DNA of 64,000 nt from Candidatus Dechloromonas phosphorivorans (GTDB lineage: Bacteria; Pseudomonadota; Gammaproteobacteria; Burkholderiales; Rhodocyclaceae): positions 1 through 64,000 of the forward strand of contig JADKBR010000026.1 in assembly GCA_016714975.1 (NCBI GenBank). The letters run 5' to 3'. The notes under the pieces are model-generated. The model saw only the letters and a list, made by a program, of their open reading frames with translations, was not told the origin of the DNA and did not search any database. Shown in pieces: positions 29,004 through 41,147 of this stretch (position 1 is the stretch's first letter; the number at the start of each line of letters is the position of its first letter). Both the position numbers and the translations under genes were made by a program.

Positions 29004-30378
29004 GGATTGCCGGATCCTGGCGAACTCGCCGTACCGCCTCGCCGACAACCCTGGCGAGCTCTTCAGCGGCATCGAGAACTTCAGCCGCGTCCTCGCCTTC
29101 GACCATCACACGCAACAATGGCTCGGTGCCTGAAGCACGCAGCAGAACCCGCCCGCGTCCCGACAGACGATTTTCGACAACCTCCAATGCCCCCTGAATC
29201 ATGCGATCCTCTTTCCAGGGGAATCCCTTGACTACCGGAACATTGATCAACTCCTGCGGATAGAGATGCAGGTCGCCCAGCAAGCTTGCCAAGTCGCTAT
29301 CGGACTCGCGCAAAGCTGCCAAGACCTGGAGTGCGGCGACCGTGCCATCCCCGGTCGTGTGACGGTCGAGGACAAGGATATGCCCAGAGTTCTCGCCGCC
29401 AAAGAGCCATCCCCGGTCATGTAACATTTCGACAACGTAGCGGTCGCCAACTGCGGCCCTGGCAAAGGGAACATCCATCCTGCCCAAAGCATGCTCAAGC
29501 GCCAGATTGGTCATCTGGGTCCCGACCACACCGTTGACCGGTCCGCGCTTGGCACGACTCCGCACAATCGCGTAGAGCAACTGATCCCCATCGTAGCGCT
29601 TGCCCCGCGCGTCGACCATCTGGAGGCGATCGGCGTCACCGTCGAGGGCAATCCCGAGGTCCGCACCTTCACGGAGGACCGCCTCGCACAATGCTCCAGG
29701 CGCCGTTGCACCGAACCCGTCGTTGATGTTCAGACCGTTGGGCTGCGCACCGATCGCAACGACATCGGCACCAAGCTCATGGAAGACCTCGGGCGCCGTG
29801 TGGTAAGCCGCGCCATGCGCACAATCGACGACGATTCGCAGACCACGAAGATCGAGATCGTTGGGAAACGTGCTCTTGCAGAATTCAATATAGCGACCCC
29901 GCGCATCGCCTATCCGCTTTGCCCGTCCAAGATCTGCCGCCGGCACGCACAACATGGGCCGATCGATCAAATCTTCGATCGCCTGTTCGACATCGTCCGG
30001 CAGCTTGGCGCCCTGCGCCGAGAAGAACTTGATTCCGTTATCGTAATAGGGATTGTGCGACGCGGAAATCACTATACCGGCCTGTAGACGCAGGGCACGG
30101 GTCATGTAGGCAACTGCCGGGGTTGGTATGGGCCCGACCAGACAGACATCGACGCCGGCGGCCGAGAAACCGGCCTCCAGTGCAGCTTCGAGCATGTACC
30201 CGGAAAGCCGGGTGTCCTTGCCGATCAGGACCGATGGGCGCTCACCCTCCGGCATGGCAGTCCGTTCAAGCAGCACCCTGCCTGTGGCATAGCCAAGGCG
30301 CATCACGAAATCAGGCGTAATGGGCGCCTGTCCGACATGACCACGCACCCCATCCGTACCGAAATATTTCCTACTCAT
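28993..30378 (-). CDS. glmM: Phosphoglucosamine mutase
   Basis: Converts glucosamine-6-phosphate to glucosamine-1-phosphate for peptidoglycan and LPS. The 461-residue protein begins MSRKYFGTDGVRG and has the phosphoserine loop VISASHNPYYDNG (active Ser107), the metal loop ALDGDADR and the C-terminal phosphate-binding LLRASGTEPLLRVM. ATG 30378 overlaps the end of folP by 8 bases, indicating coupling. It is the usual downstream neighbour of ftsH-folP. Confidence 0.97.
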   Translation of the reverse strand: MSRKYFGTDGVRGHVGQAPITPDFVMRLGYATGRVLLERTAMPEGERPSVLIGKDTRLSGYMLEAALEAGFSAAGVDVCLVGPIPTPAVAYMTRALRLQAGIVISASHNPYYDNGIKFFSAQGAKLPDDVEQAIEDLIDRPMLCVPAADLGRAKRIGDARGRYIEFCKSTFPNDLDLRGLRIVVDCAHGAAYHTAPEVFHELGADVVAIGAQPNGLNINDGFGATAPGALCEAVLREGADLGIALDGDADRLQMVDARGKRYDGDQLLYAIVRSRAKRGPVNGVVGTQMTNLALEHALGRMDVPFARAAVGDRYVVEMLHDRGWLFGGENSGHILVLDRHTTGDGTVAALQVLAALRESDSDLASLLGDLHLYPQELINVPVVKGFPWKEDRMIQGALEVVENRLSGRGRVLLRASGTEPLLRVMVEGEDAAEVLDAAEELARVVGEAVRRVRQDPAILDR

Positions 30379-31210
30379 TGCCGACCCCCTCTTCGATTGC
30401 CGCCAAGACCGCCAGCGCATCCCTGGTTTCTGCGACATCATGGACGCGCAATATTTTCGCACCTTTCAGAGCCGCCAGGGTCACCGCTGCAATGTTGGCC
30501 GCCAACCGCTGTTCAACCGGCCGACCGGTAATTGCGCCCAGCACGGACTTTCGCGAGACCCCGACGAGCATAGGCAAGCCATCCACCCCTGTCGCGGTCA
30601 ACGCCCGGAAAAGGGCCAAATTGTGCTCAAGACTCTTGCCGAATCCGAAACCCGGATCGAGAACCAGACGACACCCATCAATCCCGGCCGCGCGAGCGGC
30701 GGTGACGCGTGTCGCCAGAAACTCGCGGACTTCCCGAACCACATCCCCGTAGTCTGGGGCGTTCTGCATCGTTCCCGGTTGCCCCTGCATGTGCATCAGG
30801 CATACGGCGCAATCACTGGCCGCAACCGTAGCCAGTGCGCCTGGGTGCCTGAGGGCGCTGATATCGTTGATCATCGAAGCCCCCTCGGCCAGCGCGACAC
30901 GCATGACCGACGGCTTGTAGGTATCGACCGAAACCGGCACTCGCCAGCCGACCATCTCCCGAAGCACGGGTATCAGTCGCCTCAACTCGTCGTCTTCCGA
31001 CGTCGGGATGGCGCCGGGCCGCGACGACTCGGCTCCGATGTCGAGGATGTCGGCACCCGAGTCAAGCTGGTGCCGGGCATGGCGTATCGCACGGCCAACA
31101 TCCGACCCCATGCCGTCACCCGAGAACGAGTCCGGTGTGAGATTGACGATACCCATGATGAGTGGGCGATCGAGAGACAGCCGGAAGCGGCCGCAGTGAA
31201 GTTCGGGCAT
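30371..31210 (-). CDS. folP: Dihydropteroate synthase
   Basis: Joins 4-aminobenzoate to dihydropterin pyrophosphate in folate synthesis; it is the sulfonamide target. The 279-residue TIM barrel has MGIVNLTPDSFSGDG near the N-terminus, ADILDIGAESSRPGA and PVSVDTYKPSV, and GFGFGKSLEHNLAL. ATG 31210. It follows the ftsH terminator, so it may have its own promoter or depend on read-through, and overlaps glmM. Confidence 0.97.
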   Translation of the reverse strand: MPELHCGRFRLSLDRPLIMGIVNLTPDSFSGDGMGSDVGRAIRHARHQLDSGADILDIGAESSRPGAIPTSEDDELRRLIPVLREMVGWRVPVSVDTYKPSVMRVALAEGASMINDISALRHPGALATVAASDCAVCLMHMQGQPGTMQNAPDYGDVVREVREFLATRVTAARAAGIDGCRLVLDPGFGFGKSLEHNLALFRALTATGVDGLPMLVGVSRKSVLGAITGRPVEQRLAANIAAVTLAALKGAKILRVHDVAETRDALAVLAAIEEGVGNE

Positions 31211-31219
31211 GTCGGAAAC

Positions 31220-31246
31220 AAAAAAACCGGGAGCTCTGGCTCCCGG
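31220..31246 (-). terminator. Rho-independent terminator of ftsH
   Basis: Perfect 8-bp stem on the minus strand, CCGGGAGC and GCTCCCGG with a 4-base loop, followed directly by seven T-rich positions. It lies 22 bases past the ftsH stop and ends 10 bases before the folP ATG. Confidence 0.92.
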
Positions 31247-31267
31247 CCTAGCTATGCGGCGCGCCGG

Positions 31268-33148
31268 TCAGGCGGTCGCCGGTGCACTTGGCTCGGCACC
31301 CGGCGAATCGTTTGGCGCAGACGGACGCGTTGTGCTTTGCGAAGGCTTAGGCGGGCGCGGCGCCTTGCCGGCCATGATGTCGTCAATCTGCTCGGAATCG
31401 ATGGTTTCCCATTCGAGCAGTGCGTGCGTCATCGCCTCGACCTTGTCGCGGTTCTCTTCCAGCAACTTGCGGGCAAGCGCATACTGCTCGTCGACAATGC
31501 GGCGAATCTCAGTATCAACCTTCTGCATGGTCGCCTCGGACACATTCTTGTGCTGCGTGACCGAACGACCAAGGAAGACCTCACCCTCGTTTTCGCCATA
31601 CACCATCACACCCATTTCAGACATGCCGTAGCGGGTAACCATGTCACGCGCCAACCCGGTAGCACGCTCAAAATCGTTGGAAGCGCCAGTCGTCATCTGG
31701 TTCATGAACAGTTCTTCGGCAATCCGCCCGCCGAAGAGCACGGCGATCCGGCTCATCAGGTATTGGCGGTCGTAGGAATAACGATCTTCCTCAGGCAACT
31801 GCATGGTTAGTCCCAGTGCGCGCCCGCGCGGAATGATCGTGACCTTGTGCACCGGATCGGATTTCGGCATCAGTTTGGCGATAACGGCGTGTCCGGATTC
31901 ATGGTAAGCCGTGTTGCGCTTCTCTTCCTCGGACATCACCATGCTTCGGCGCTCCGTGCCCATCATGATCTTGTCCTTGGCTTTCTCGAAATCCTCCATG
32001 TCGACCAGGCGCTTGTTGGTGCGAGCCGCAAACAACGCCGCTTCATTGACCAGATTGGCCAGATCGGCCCCTGAAAAGCCGGGCGTGCCACGCGCAATGA
32101 TGTCCGCCTTGACATCACCCGAGATCGGCACCTTGCGCATATGCACCTTGAGGATCTCCTCGCGGCCCCGGATATCGGGCAACGGCACGACTACCTGGCG
32201 GTCGAAACGACCCGGACGCAGCAGCGCGGGGTCGAGGATGTCCGGCCGATTGGTGGCCGCGATCACGATGATGCTGGCATGGCCTTCGAAGCCGTCCATT
32301 TCGACCAGCATCTGGTTCAGAGTTTGCTCACGCTCGTCATTGCCGCCACCCAGACCGGCGCCGCGATGGCGACCGACCGCATCAATTTCATCGATGAAAA
32401 TAATGCATGGCGCATGTTTCTTGGCATTCTCGAACATGTCGCGAACCCGCGCCGCACCGACACCGACAAACATCTCGACGAAATCGGAACCGGAAATACT
32501 GAAAAACGGCACCTTGGCTTCACCGGCAATGGCGCGAGCGAGCAAGGTCTTGCCGGTACCTGGATTGCCCACCATCAGCACGCCCTTGGGAATGCGGCCG
32601 CCAAGCTTCTGGAATTTGGACGGGTCGCGCAGGAAATCGACCAGTTCCTGCACCTCCTCTTTGGCCTCGTCACAACCGGCAACATCGGCAAAGGTAACGA
32701 CATTCTGGGCTTCGTCGGTCATGCGGGCGCGCGACTTGCCGAAGGAGAAAGCACCGCCCTTGCCACCACCCTGCATCTGGCGCATGAAAAACACCCAGAC
32801 GCCGATCAGCAGCAACATCGGGAACCAGCTGACAAAGATGTTCATCAGGAAGGACGGCTCCTCCTCCGGCTTGGCCTCGACCTTGACACCATTCTTGAGA
32901 AGGTCGGAAACCATCCACAGATCGGGCGGCGCGTAGGAAGTGATGCGCTTGCCTTCGGTGGTCGTCGCCTTCAGCGTGCGGCCTTCGATAAGCACCTTGC
33001 TGATGTGGCCCTGTCTGACCTCATCGAGGAACTGCGAGTACTCGATCGATCCTTGGGTAACCTGGCGCGTGTTGAACTGATTGAACACTGTCATCAGCAC
33101 GAGACCGATGACCAGCCAGACTGCGAGGTTTTTGAACATGTTGTTCAA
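31268..33148 (-). CDS. ftsH: ATP-dependent zinc metalloprotease FtsH
   Basis: Membrane-anchored AAA+ protease that degrades misfolded membrane proteins and regulators. Of 626 residues, TM helices lie at about 8-22 and 101-121 around a periplasmic domain, Walker A GNPGTGKT at 194-201, Walker B IIFIDEIDAVG, the SRH arginines in RPGRFDRQV, and the zinc site HESGH with the C-terminal protease domain. The start is probably TTG at 33148 (then Asn-Asn-Met): an AAAGGAG site lies 7 bases before the TTG, while the in-frame ATG at 33139 is 16 bases from it. The C-terminal tail is Pro/Ser/Ala-rich. Confidence 0.97.
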   Translation of the reverse strand: MNNMFKNLAVWLVIGLVLMTVFNQFNTRQVTQGSIEYSQFLDEVRQGHISKVLIEGRTLKATTTEGKRITSYAPPDLWMVSDLLKNGVKVEAKPEEEPSFLMNIFVSWFPMLLLIGVWVFFMRQMQGGGKGGAFSFGKSRARMTDEAQNVVTFADVAGCDEAKEEVQELVDFLRDPSKFQKLGGRIPKGVLMVGNPGTGKTLLARAIAGEAKVPFFSISGSDFVEMFVGVGAARVRDMFENAKKHAPCIIFIDEIDAVGRHRGAGLGGGNDEREQTLNQMLVEMDGFEGHASIIVIAATNRPDILDPALLRPGRFDRQVVVPLPDIRGREEILKVHMRKVPISGDVKADIIARGTPGFSGADLANLVNEAALFAARTNKRLVDMEDFEKAKDKIMMGTERRSMVMSEEEKRNTAYHESGHAVIAKLMPKSDPVHKVTIIPRGRALGLTMQLPEEDRYSYDRQYLMSRIAVLFGGRIAEELFMNQMTTGASNDFERATGLARDMVTRYGMSEMGVMVYGENEGEVFLGRSVTQHKNVSEATMQKVDTEIRRIVDEQYALARKLLEENRDKVEAMTHALLEWETIDSEQIDDIMAGKAPRPPKPSQSTTRPSAPNDSPGAEPSAPATA

Positions 33149-33203
33149 GCTTGCTCTCCTTTGACAGCGTCGAGCGACAAAGACGCCATTCTATACACAA
33201 CTT

Positions 33204-33821
33204 TCACCGCAACGCGCGACCGAGCAAATAAAGCTCTGCACTCCTGTCACGCGACGCGTCCGGCTTGCGCACTGCAACTACCTTGAAAACCTCTCGCATC
33301 GAACGGACAAACGCCTCGTAATCTGTTCCTTGAAAAACTTTGACCAGGAAAGCGCCTCCCGGTTTCAAGTGCGCCTTGCAAAAATCCAAGCCAAGTTCAG
33401 CCAGATACATGATGCGCGCCTGATCCACCAACTGCACACCCGACATATTGGGGGCCATGTCGGACATTACAAGCCCCACCGGGCGCCCGGCCAGTCTTTC
33501 TTCGAGCCTTGCGAGAATCGCGTCCTCGCGGAAATCACCCTGAATGAAATCGACGCCATGGATCGGCTCCATTTCGAGTAGATCGAGAGCAACCACCAGA
33601 CCACCCGCGCCAACCCGCCTGGCAGCAACCTGCGACCAGCCTCCAGGGGTCGCGCCAAGGTCGACGACGACCTCGCCGCGTCGCAGCAGCTTGTCCTTGT
33701 CGTCGATTTCCATCAGCTTGAACGCGGCGCGGGAACGCCAGCCCTCCTTGCGGGCAAGCTGCACATACGGATCATTTACATGTTCCCGCATCCAAGCTTT
33801 GCTGGTCCTGGTTCTGGCCAT
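33204..33821 (-). CDS. rlmE: 23S rRNA (uridine-2'-O-)-methyltransferase RlmE
   Basis: Methylates U2552 of 23S rRNA in the large subunit. The 205-residue protein has the SAM-binding motif VVDLGATPGGWSQVA, MSDMAPNMSG and the K-D-K-E type catalytic residues (K in RSRAAFKL, D in MSDMAP, K in FLVKVFQG, E in SAELYLL). ATG 33821. It precedes ftsH by 55 bases in the common rlmE-ftsH pair and is divergent from yhbY, with only 32 bases between the two starts. Confidence 0.96.
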   Translation of the reverse strand: MARTRTSKAWMREHVNDPYVQLARKEGWRSRAAFKLMEIDDKDKLLRRGEVVVDLGATPGGWSQVAARRVGAGGLVVALDLLEMEPIHGVDFIQGDFREDAILARLEERLAGRPVGLVMSDMAPNMSGVQLVDQARIMYLAELGLDFCKAHLKPGGAFLVKVFQGTDYEAFVRSMREVFKVVAVRKPDASRDRSAELYLLGRALR

Positions 33822-33853
33822 TGGGTAAAATGCCGTTTTTGAAAGGTTTTTCT

Positions 33854-34216
33854 ATGCTGCAGTTATCATCCGATGCGCGCCGCAAGCTGCGCGCCCGCGC
33901 CCACGTCCTGAATCCCGTCGTCTCGATTGCCGAAAACGGCCTGACTCAAGCCATCCTCAAGGAAATCGAGGTCAATCTCAATGCCCACGACCTGATCAAG
34001 ATTCGTGTCTATGGCGACAGTCGTGATGACCGCATCGCCTATCTTGAAAAAATCTGCGCGGAACTTGGTGCCGCCGCAGTACAGCATATCGGCAAGCTGC
34101 TGGTCATCTACCGCCCCAACCCAATCAAGGCTGCCGTGGTCGACTCACCCAAGCGCCCGAAAACCCGCCGCTCCGCCACCGCTCCGCGGAAGACCAAGCG
34201 CAGTTTTCAGGGCTGA
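33854..34216 (+). CDS. yhbY: YhbY-family RNA-binding protein (CRM domain)
   Basis: A 120-residue CRS1/YhbY protein that associates with the assembling 50S subunit. The CRM domain spans about residues 1-95, with KLRARAHVLNPVVSIAENGLT, the basic IKIRVYGDSRDDR and GKLLVIYRPN. The C-terminal 25 residues are Lys/Arg-rich and extend the RNA-binding surface. ATG 33854 is preferred because it starts MLQLSSDARRKLRA. Divergent from rlmE; TAAAAT at 33827-33832 could be its -10 box. Confidence 0.93.
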   Translation: MLQLSSDARRKLRARAHVLNPVVSIAENGLTQAILKEIEVNLNAHDLIKIRVYGDSRDDRIAYLEKICAELGAAAVQHIGKLLVIYRPNPIKAAVVDSPKRPKTRRSATAPRKTKRSFQG

Positions 34217-34678
34217 TCAACGCAGACCACGGTTGGCCCAGACCACCAGCCACAACCCCAGCCCACTCTGCATCAGATAGAGAATGCTGGAAATGCCGTG
34301 CCACACGGCAAAGCGGTCACGCAATACGCTTTCCATCACTTCGCGCGGCAAGGCATCGGCCTTGAGTTGCGCCATCAGCGGCTGAATGCCGAACTGGCTG
34401 GCAGCTGCCAGCAGCGCCATCAGCAGCACCAGCCAGAAGACGGCGCGCTTGAATACCTGACCCCCCCAGCGCGTAACCAGGAACACGAGCAGGTAAGTCG
34501 CGCTGCCGAGACCAATCCAGCCAACCAGCGCGAACAGTTTCCCGGCCACCATTCCTGCGAGCTGGCGGTCGCCCATACTCGAAAAGAGAATCGGCGCGGC
34601 AATGTAGCCGATCGCCCAGATGCCCCCAGCCCACAGGGTAATCACAATGAGATACAGGGCTTCAGACAATCTGCGCAA
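34217..34678 (-). CDS. DUF4149-family membrane protein
   Basis: A 153-residue inner-membrane protein with four predicted TM helices (about residues 7-28, 45-70, 80-97, 130-148). The start LSEALYLIVITLWAGGIWAIGYIAAPILF (key: LWxGGxWxxGYxxAPxLF) matches the DUF4149 family commonly found near greA-carB in betaproteobacteria. Function unknown. The start codon is TTG at 34678 or TTG at 34669; no ATG is available and the ribosome-binding site is weak. It is convergent with yhbY, whose stop is the base before, and 6 bases after greA. Confidence 0.85.
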   Translation of the reverse strand: MRRLSEALYLIVITLWAGGIWAIGYIAAPILFSSMGDRQLAGMVAGKLFALVGWIGLGSATYLLVFLVTRWGGQVFKRAVFWLVLLMALLAAASQFGIQPLMAQLKADALPREVMESVLRDRFAVWHGISSILYLMQSGLGLWLVVWANRGLR

Positions 34679-34684
34679 AGCAGC

Positions 34685-35161
34685 TCACTCGTAACGAACG
34701 TCGATGATCTCGTATTCACGGAGGCCAACCGGTGCCTGAACCTGAGCGATGTCGCCGGCGTACTTGCCGATCAGCGCGCGCGCCATCGGCGAGCCGAACG
34801 AAACCTTTCCGTGCTTGATATCGGCCTCGTCCTCGCCGACTATCTGGTAGGTCACGGCACTGCCGGACTCCTGATCCTCAAGGTCAACCGTGGCTCCAAA
34901 TACACAGCGACCATCGGCATCAAGGAGCTTGGGGTCGATGATCTGGGCATTGGACAACTTGCCCTCGAGATCCTTGATGCGCCCTTCGAGAAAGCCCTGG
35001 CGTTCCTTGGCCGCGTCGTATTCGGCATTTTCGGACAGGTCGCCATGCGAACGCGCTTCGGCAATCGCCGCGACCACTTTCGGACGCTCGATCGTCTTCA
35101 GGCGCTGCAACTCGTCGCGCAGCTTGGCCGCGCCTGCCACGGTCAAAGGAACCTTACTCAT
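34685..35161 (-). CDS. greA: Transcription elongation factor GreA
   Basis: Rescues backtracked RNA polymerase by stimulating transcript cleavage. The 158-residue protein has an N-terminal coiled coil with the conserved acidic tip (LSENAEYDAAKERQGFLEGRI) and a C-terminal FKBP-like domain with GSPMARALIGK. Length is normal. ATG 35161. Downstream of carB, a frequent carAB-greA arrangement in this group. Confidence 0.97.
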   Translation of the reverse strand: MSKVPLTVAGAAKLRDELQRLKTIERPKVVAAIAEARSHGDLSENAEYDAAKERQGFLEGRIKDLEGKLSNAQIIDPKLLDADGRCVFGATVDLEDQESGSAVTYQIVGEDEADIKHGKVSFGSPMARALIGKYAGDIAQVQAPVGLREYEIIDVRYE

Positions 35162-35226
35162 CGTTCATTCCAGCATAGGCAAACCACCGGCTCCCAAACG
35201 GGAAGGTCCGGCGGTCGAGGATTCTC

Positions 35227-38433
<3,207 letters not shown>

Positions 38434-38444
38434 GGGTGTTTGCC

Positions 38445-39602
38445 TCAGTGCGCCGGTTGCAGCGCCGCGACGCCGCGCGTCATGGTGTCGAGGAAGCGAT
38501 CGAACAGGTAGGCGACGTCGTGCGGGCCGGGGCTCGCTTCCGGGTGGCCCTGGAAGGAAAAGGCGGGCACGTCAGTGCGGGCAATACCCTGCAATGAGCC
38601 ATCGAACAGCGAAATGTGGGTCGCCCGAAGGTTTTCCGGCAAGGAATCGACGTCGACCGCGAAACCGTGATTCTGGCTGGTGATCAGCACCTGGCCCGTA
38701 TCCATGTCCTTGACCGGATGGTTGGCGCCGTGGTGGCCGAACTTCATCTTTGCCGTCCTGGCGCCGGAGGCGAGACCAAGCAACTGATGGCCGAGACAGA
38801 TGCCGAAGACCGGCAGGCGGCGGTCGAGGAACTCACGGATGGCTGCTATGGCGTAATCGCAGGGCTCGGGGTCGCCGGGTCCGTTGGACAGGAAGACGCC
38901 ATCCGGCTGCAGGGCGAGAACGTCGGCGGCTGGCGTCTGAGCGGGCACGACGGTCAGCCGGCAACCGCGCGCGGCGAGCATGCGCAGGATGTTGCGCTTG
39001 ACGCCGAAATCGTAAGCGACCACATGGAAGCGCGGCGCACGGCCTTGCTGATAGCCCTTCAGCGTCCACTCGCCTTGGCTCCAGACGTAAACTTCCCGGG
39101 CGGAAACCACCTTCGCCAGATCCATACCGGCGAGACCCGGGAAAGCTCTCGCTACGGCCAGTGCCGTGGTGTCGTCGACGTTGCCAGCCATAATGCACCC
39201 GGCCTGCGCCCCCTTGTCACGCAGGATGCGTGTCAGCTTGCGCGTGTCAATGCCGGCAATCGCGACGATGCCATGTTTTTTCAGGTAGGACGACAGGTCA
39301 CCCTGGGAGCGCCAGTTGGAAGCACACAATGGCAGGTCGCGAATGACGAGGCCGGCGGCGTAATTGGCAGCGGATTCGAAATCCTCGGCGTTACAACCGG
39401 TGTTGCCAATGTGCGGATAGGTCAGGGTGACGATCTGCCGGCAATAAGACGGATCGGTAAGGATTTCCTGATACCCCGACATGGCGGTGTTGAAAACCAC
39501 CTCGCCGCTGGTCTCGCCATCGGCGCCGATCGCTTGCCCTGCGAATACCGTTCCGTCGGCAAGAGCGAGAATGGCGGGGGTAAATGAGGGCAGCAAGGAC
39601 AA
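38445..39602 (-). CDS. carA: Carbamoyl-phosphate synthase small subunit
   Basis: Glutaminase subunit that feeds ammonia to CarB. The class I amidotransferase domain has the catalytic Cys in VFGICLGHQLLGLA and the His/Glu pair in QGHPEASPGP; the N-terminal domain has SGYQEILTDPSY. The start is most likely TTG at 39602, giving 385 residues (SLLPSFTPAILALADGTVF): an AGGAGAG site lies 8 bases upstream, and family members start at about this point. An ATG at 39635 is in frame but has no comparable ribosome-binding site. A stable 10-bp hairpin lies upstream (39643-39666). Confidence 0.96.
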   Translation of the reverse strand: MSLLPSFTPAILALADGTVFAGQAIGADGETSGEVVFNTAMSGYQEILTDPSYCRQIVTLTYPHIGNTGCNAEDFESAANYAAGLVIRDLPLCASNWRSQGDLSSYLKKHGIVAIAGIDTRKLTRILRDKGAQAGCIMAGNVDDTTALAVARAFPGLAGMDLAKVVSAREVYVWSQGEWTLKGYQQGRAPRFHVVAYDFGVKRNILRMLAARGCRLTVVPAQTPAADVLALQPDGVFLSNGPGDPEPCDYAIAAIREFLDRRLPVFGICLGHQLLGLASGARTAKMKFGHHGANHPVKDMDTGQVLITSQNHGFAVDVDSLPENLRATHISLFDGSLQGIARTDVPAFSFQGHPEASPGPHDVAYLFDRFLDTMTRGVAALQPAH

Positions 39603-39642
39603 GACCGGCTCTCCTGAAAATTTCTGCTTATTCATGTGCCAA

Positions 39643-39666
39643 GCGGGAAGGCTTGCGCCTCCCCGC
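39643..39666 (-). promoter_or_regulatory. 10-bp hairpin with a GCAA loop upstream of carA
   Basis: The minus strand reads GCGGGGAGGC, GCAA, GCCTTCCCGC: ten pairs (one G-T) closed by a GNRA-type tetraloop, in the dapB-carA gap about 40 bases before the carA start. No T-tract follows on the minus strand, whereas on the plus strand TCGATTTTT follows. It may be a leader RNA structure of carAB; function is not known. Confidence 0.45.
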
Positions 39667-39764
39667 TCGATTTTTGCAACCAGGCAATTCTAGCCGAAAC
39701 GGCCACGCCGGGCAAATTTACGGTCGTTCGGGAACGTCGAAAAGCGCCCCACCCCGGGGAATGC

Positions 39765-40571
39765 TCAGCGCAGCCCGAGGACGTCCTGCATGTCGAACAG
39801 GCCGTTGCGGCGGTCAGCCAGAAAGCGCGCCGCGCGCATGCTGCCCAGCGCGTACGGCATGCGACTGCCGGCCTTGTGGGAGATTTCGACGCGCTCGCCG
39901 ATTCCGCAGAACATCACGGCATGGTCACCAACCACGTCGCCGCCACGCACCGTCGCAAAACCGATGGTCGACGGGTTGCGTTCGCCGGTCACGCCCTCGC
40001 GCCCATAGAGCGCGCATTCCCTGAGATCCCGGCCGAGGGCGTGGGCGACCACTTCGCCCATGCGTAACGCGGTACCCGATGGTGCATCGATCTTCATCCG
40101 ATGGTGCGCTTCGACGATCTCGACGTCGTAGCCCTGATTCAGGATGCGCGCCGCGGTATCCAGCAGCTTGAAAACCAGGTTGACCCCGACGGCCATGTTC
40201 GGCGCGAAGACAACCGGGATATCGCGGGCCGCGGCGGCAATGCATTCCTTGCCCCCAGCGTCGAAACCAGTGGTGCCGATCACCATCGCCACACCCGCCT
40301 GGCGGCAAAGTTCAAGGTGCGCAAGCGTCCCCTGCGGCCGCGTGAAATCGATCAGGCAGTCGATTCCTGCCAAGCCGGCAACGAGATCGTCGGTCACCTG
40401 AATCGCGCTTGACAAACCCGTCAGTTGCCCAGCAGTCTGGCCAATCGCCGTGCTGCCGGGTACGTCGAACGCTCCCGCCAGCGCCACTCCTTCATCCTTC
40501 AGGGCCGCCTCGAGCAGCATGCGGCCCATGCGCCCGCCCGCTCCCACGACACCGATTCGCGTTCCGCTCAT
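39765..40571 (-). CDS. dapB: 4-hydroxy-tetrahydrodipicolinate reductase
   Basis: NAD(P)H-dependent step of lysine and diaminopimelate synthesis. The 268-residue protein starts with the Rossmann motif IGVVGAGGRMGRM and has the catalytic EAHHRMKIDAPSGTA (His-His and Lys) and IGFATVRGGDVVGDH. ATG 40571 lies 2 bases after the bamE stop, so the two are probably cotranscribed; carA follows after a 162-base gap. Confidence 0.97.
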   Translation of the reverse strand: MSGTRIGVVGAGGRMGRMLLEAALKDEGVALAGAFDVPGSTAIGQTAGQLTGLSSAIQVTDDLVAGLAGIDCLIDFTRPQGTLAHLELCRQAGVAMVIGTTGFDAGGKECIAAAARDIPVVFAPNMAVGVNLVFKLLDTAARILNQGYDVEIVEAHHRMKIDAPSGTALRMGEVVAHALGRDLRECALYGREGVTGERNPSTIGFATVRGGDVVGDHAVMFCGIGERVEISHKAGSRMPYALGSMRAARFLADRRNGLFDMQDVLGLR

Positions 40572-40573
40572 GA

Positions 40574-41056
40574 TCAGAATCCAACCGACTTGATCAAACC
40601 TTCGATGAACCCCGGCCCTTCCGGGGGCGGCATCGCTGGTGCCGTCCCATCGGTCGGCAGGGCGCCGAAATCAACCAGGCGCGTGCGCCTTGTCGGCGCA
40701 GCCAGCTCGTCAGCATCAGCCATTTCGATGTCGCCGGACGTCTTCTCGAGGCGGTTGTCACGATCAAAATAGACCGAGAACTGGCGCGTCTCGACGACGC
40801 CCGTCCTGCCGTTCCGGAAGCTATACACATAGTCCCAGCGCTGCTGGTGGAAGATGTCCGCGAGCAGTGGCGTGCCGAGGATGAAACGCACCTGTTCACG
40901 GGTCTGGCCCTGCCTGAGCTGGCCGACCATCTCCTGGGTCAACACATTGCCCTGCTGGACATCGATCTTGTAGGCGTTGACGTAGCTGAGCGGACTGCTG
41001 CACGCCGCCAGCAGGGAACAGACAGCGAGGAGATGAGGAAAGCCGAAGCGGAACAT
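40574..41056 (-). CDS. bamE: Outer membrane assembly lipoprotein BamE
   Basis: Small lipoprotein of the BAM complex that inserts beta-barrels into the outer membrane. From ATG 41056 it is 160 residues with a lipobox LLAACSS (lipidated Cys about residue 19). The SmpA/OmlA domain follows with GNVLTQEMVGQLRQGQTREQV and LGTPLLADIFHQQRWDYVY. A TTG at 41062 is an alternative start. Divergent from fur, as in many betaproteobacteria. Confidence 0.95.
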   Translation of the reverse strand: MFRFGFPHLLAVCSLLAACSSPLSYVNAYKIDVQQGNVLTQEMVGQLRQGQTREQVRFILGTPLLADIFHQQRWDYVYSFRNGRTGVVETRQFSVYFDRDNRLEKTSGDIEMADADELAAPTRRTRLVDFGALPTDGTAPAMPPPEGPGFIEGLIKSVGF

Positions 41057-41147
41057 GCGCAAGTCCGAAGTTTCTCAAACAGGTTTGAACCGGTATATCA
41101 TACCCGAATTCATCGCGCCCCCGCCCCCGACCACCGACGGAATAACA

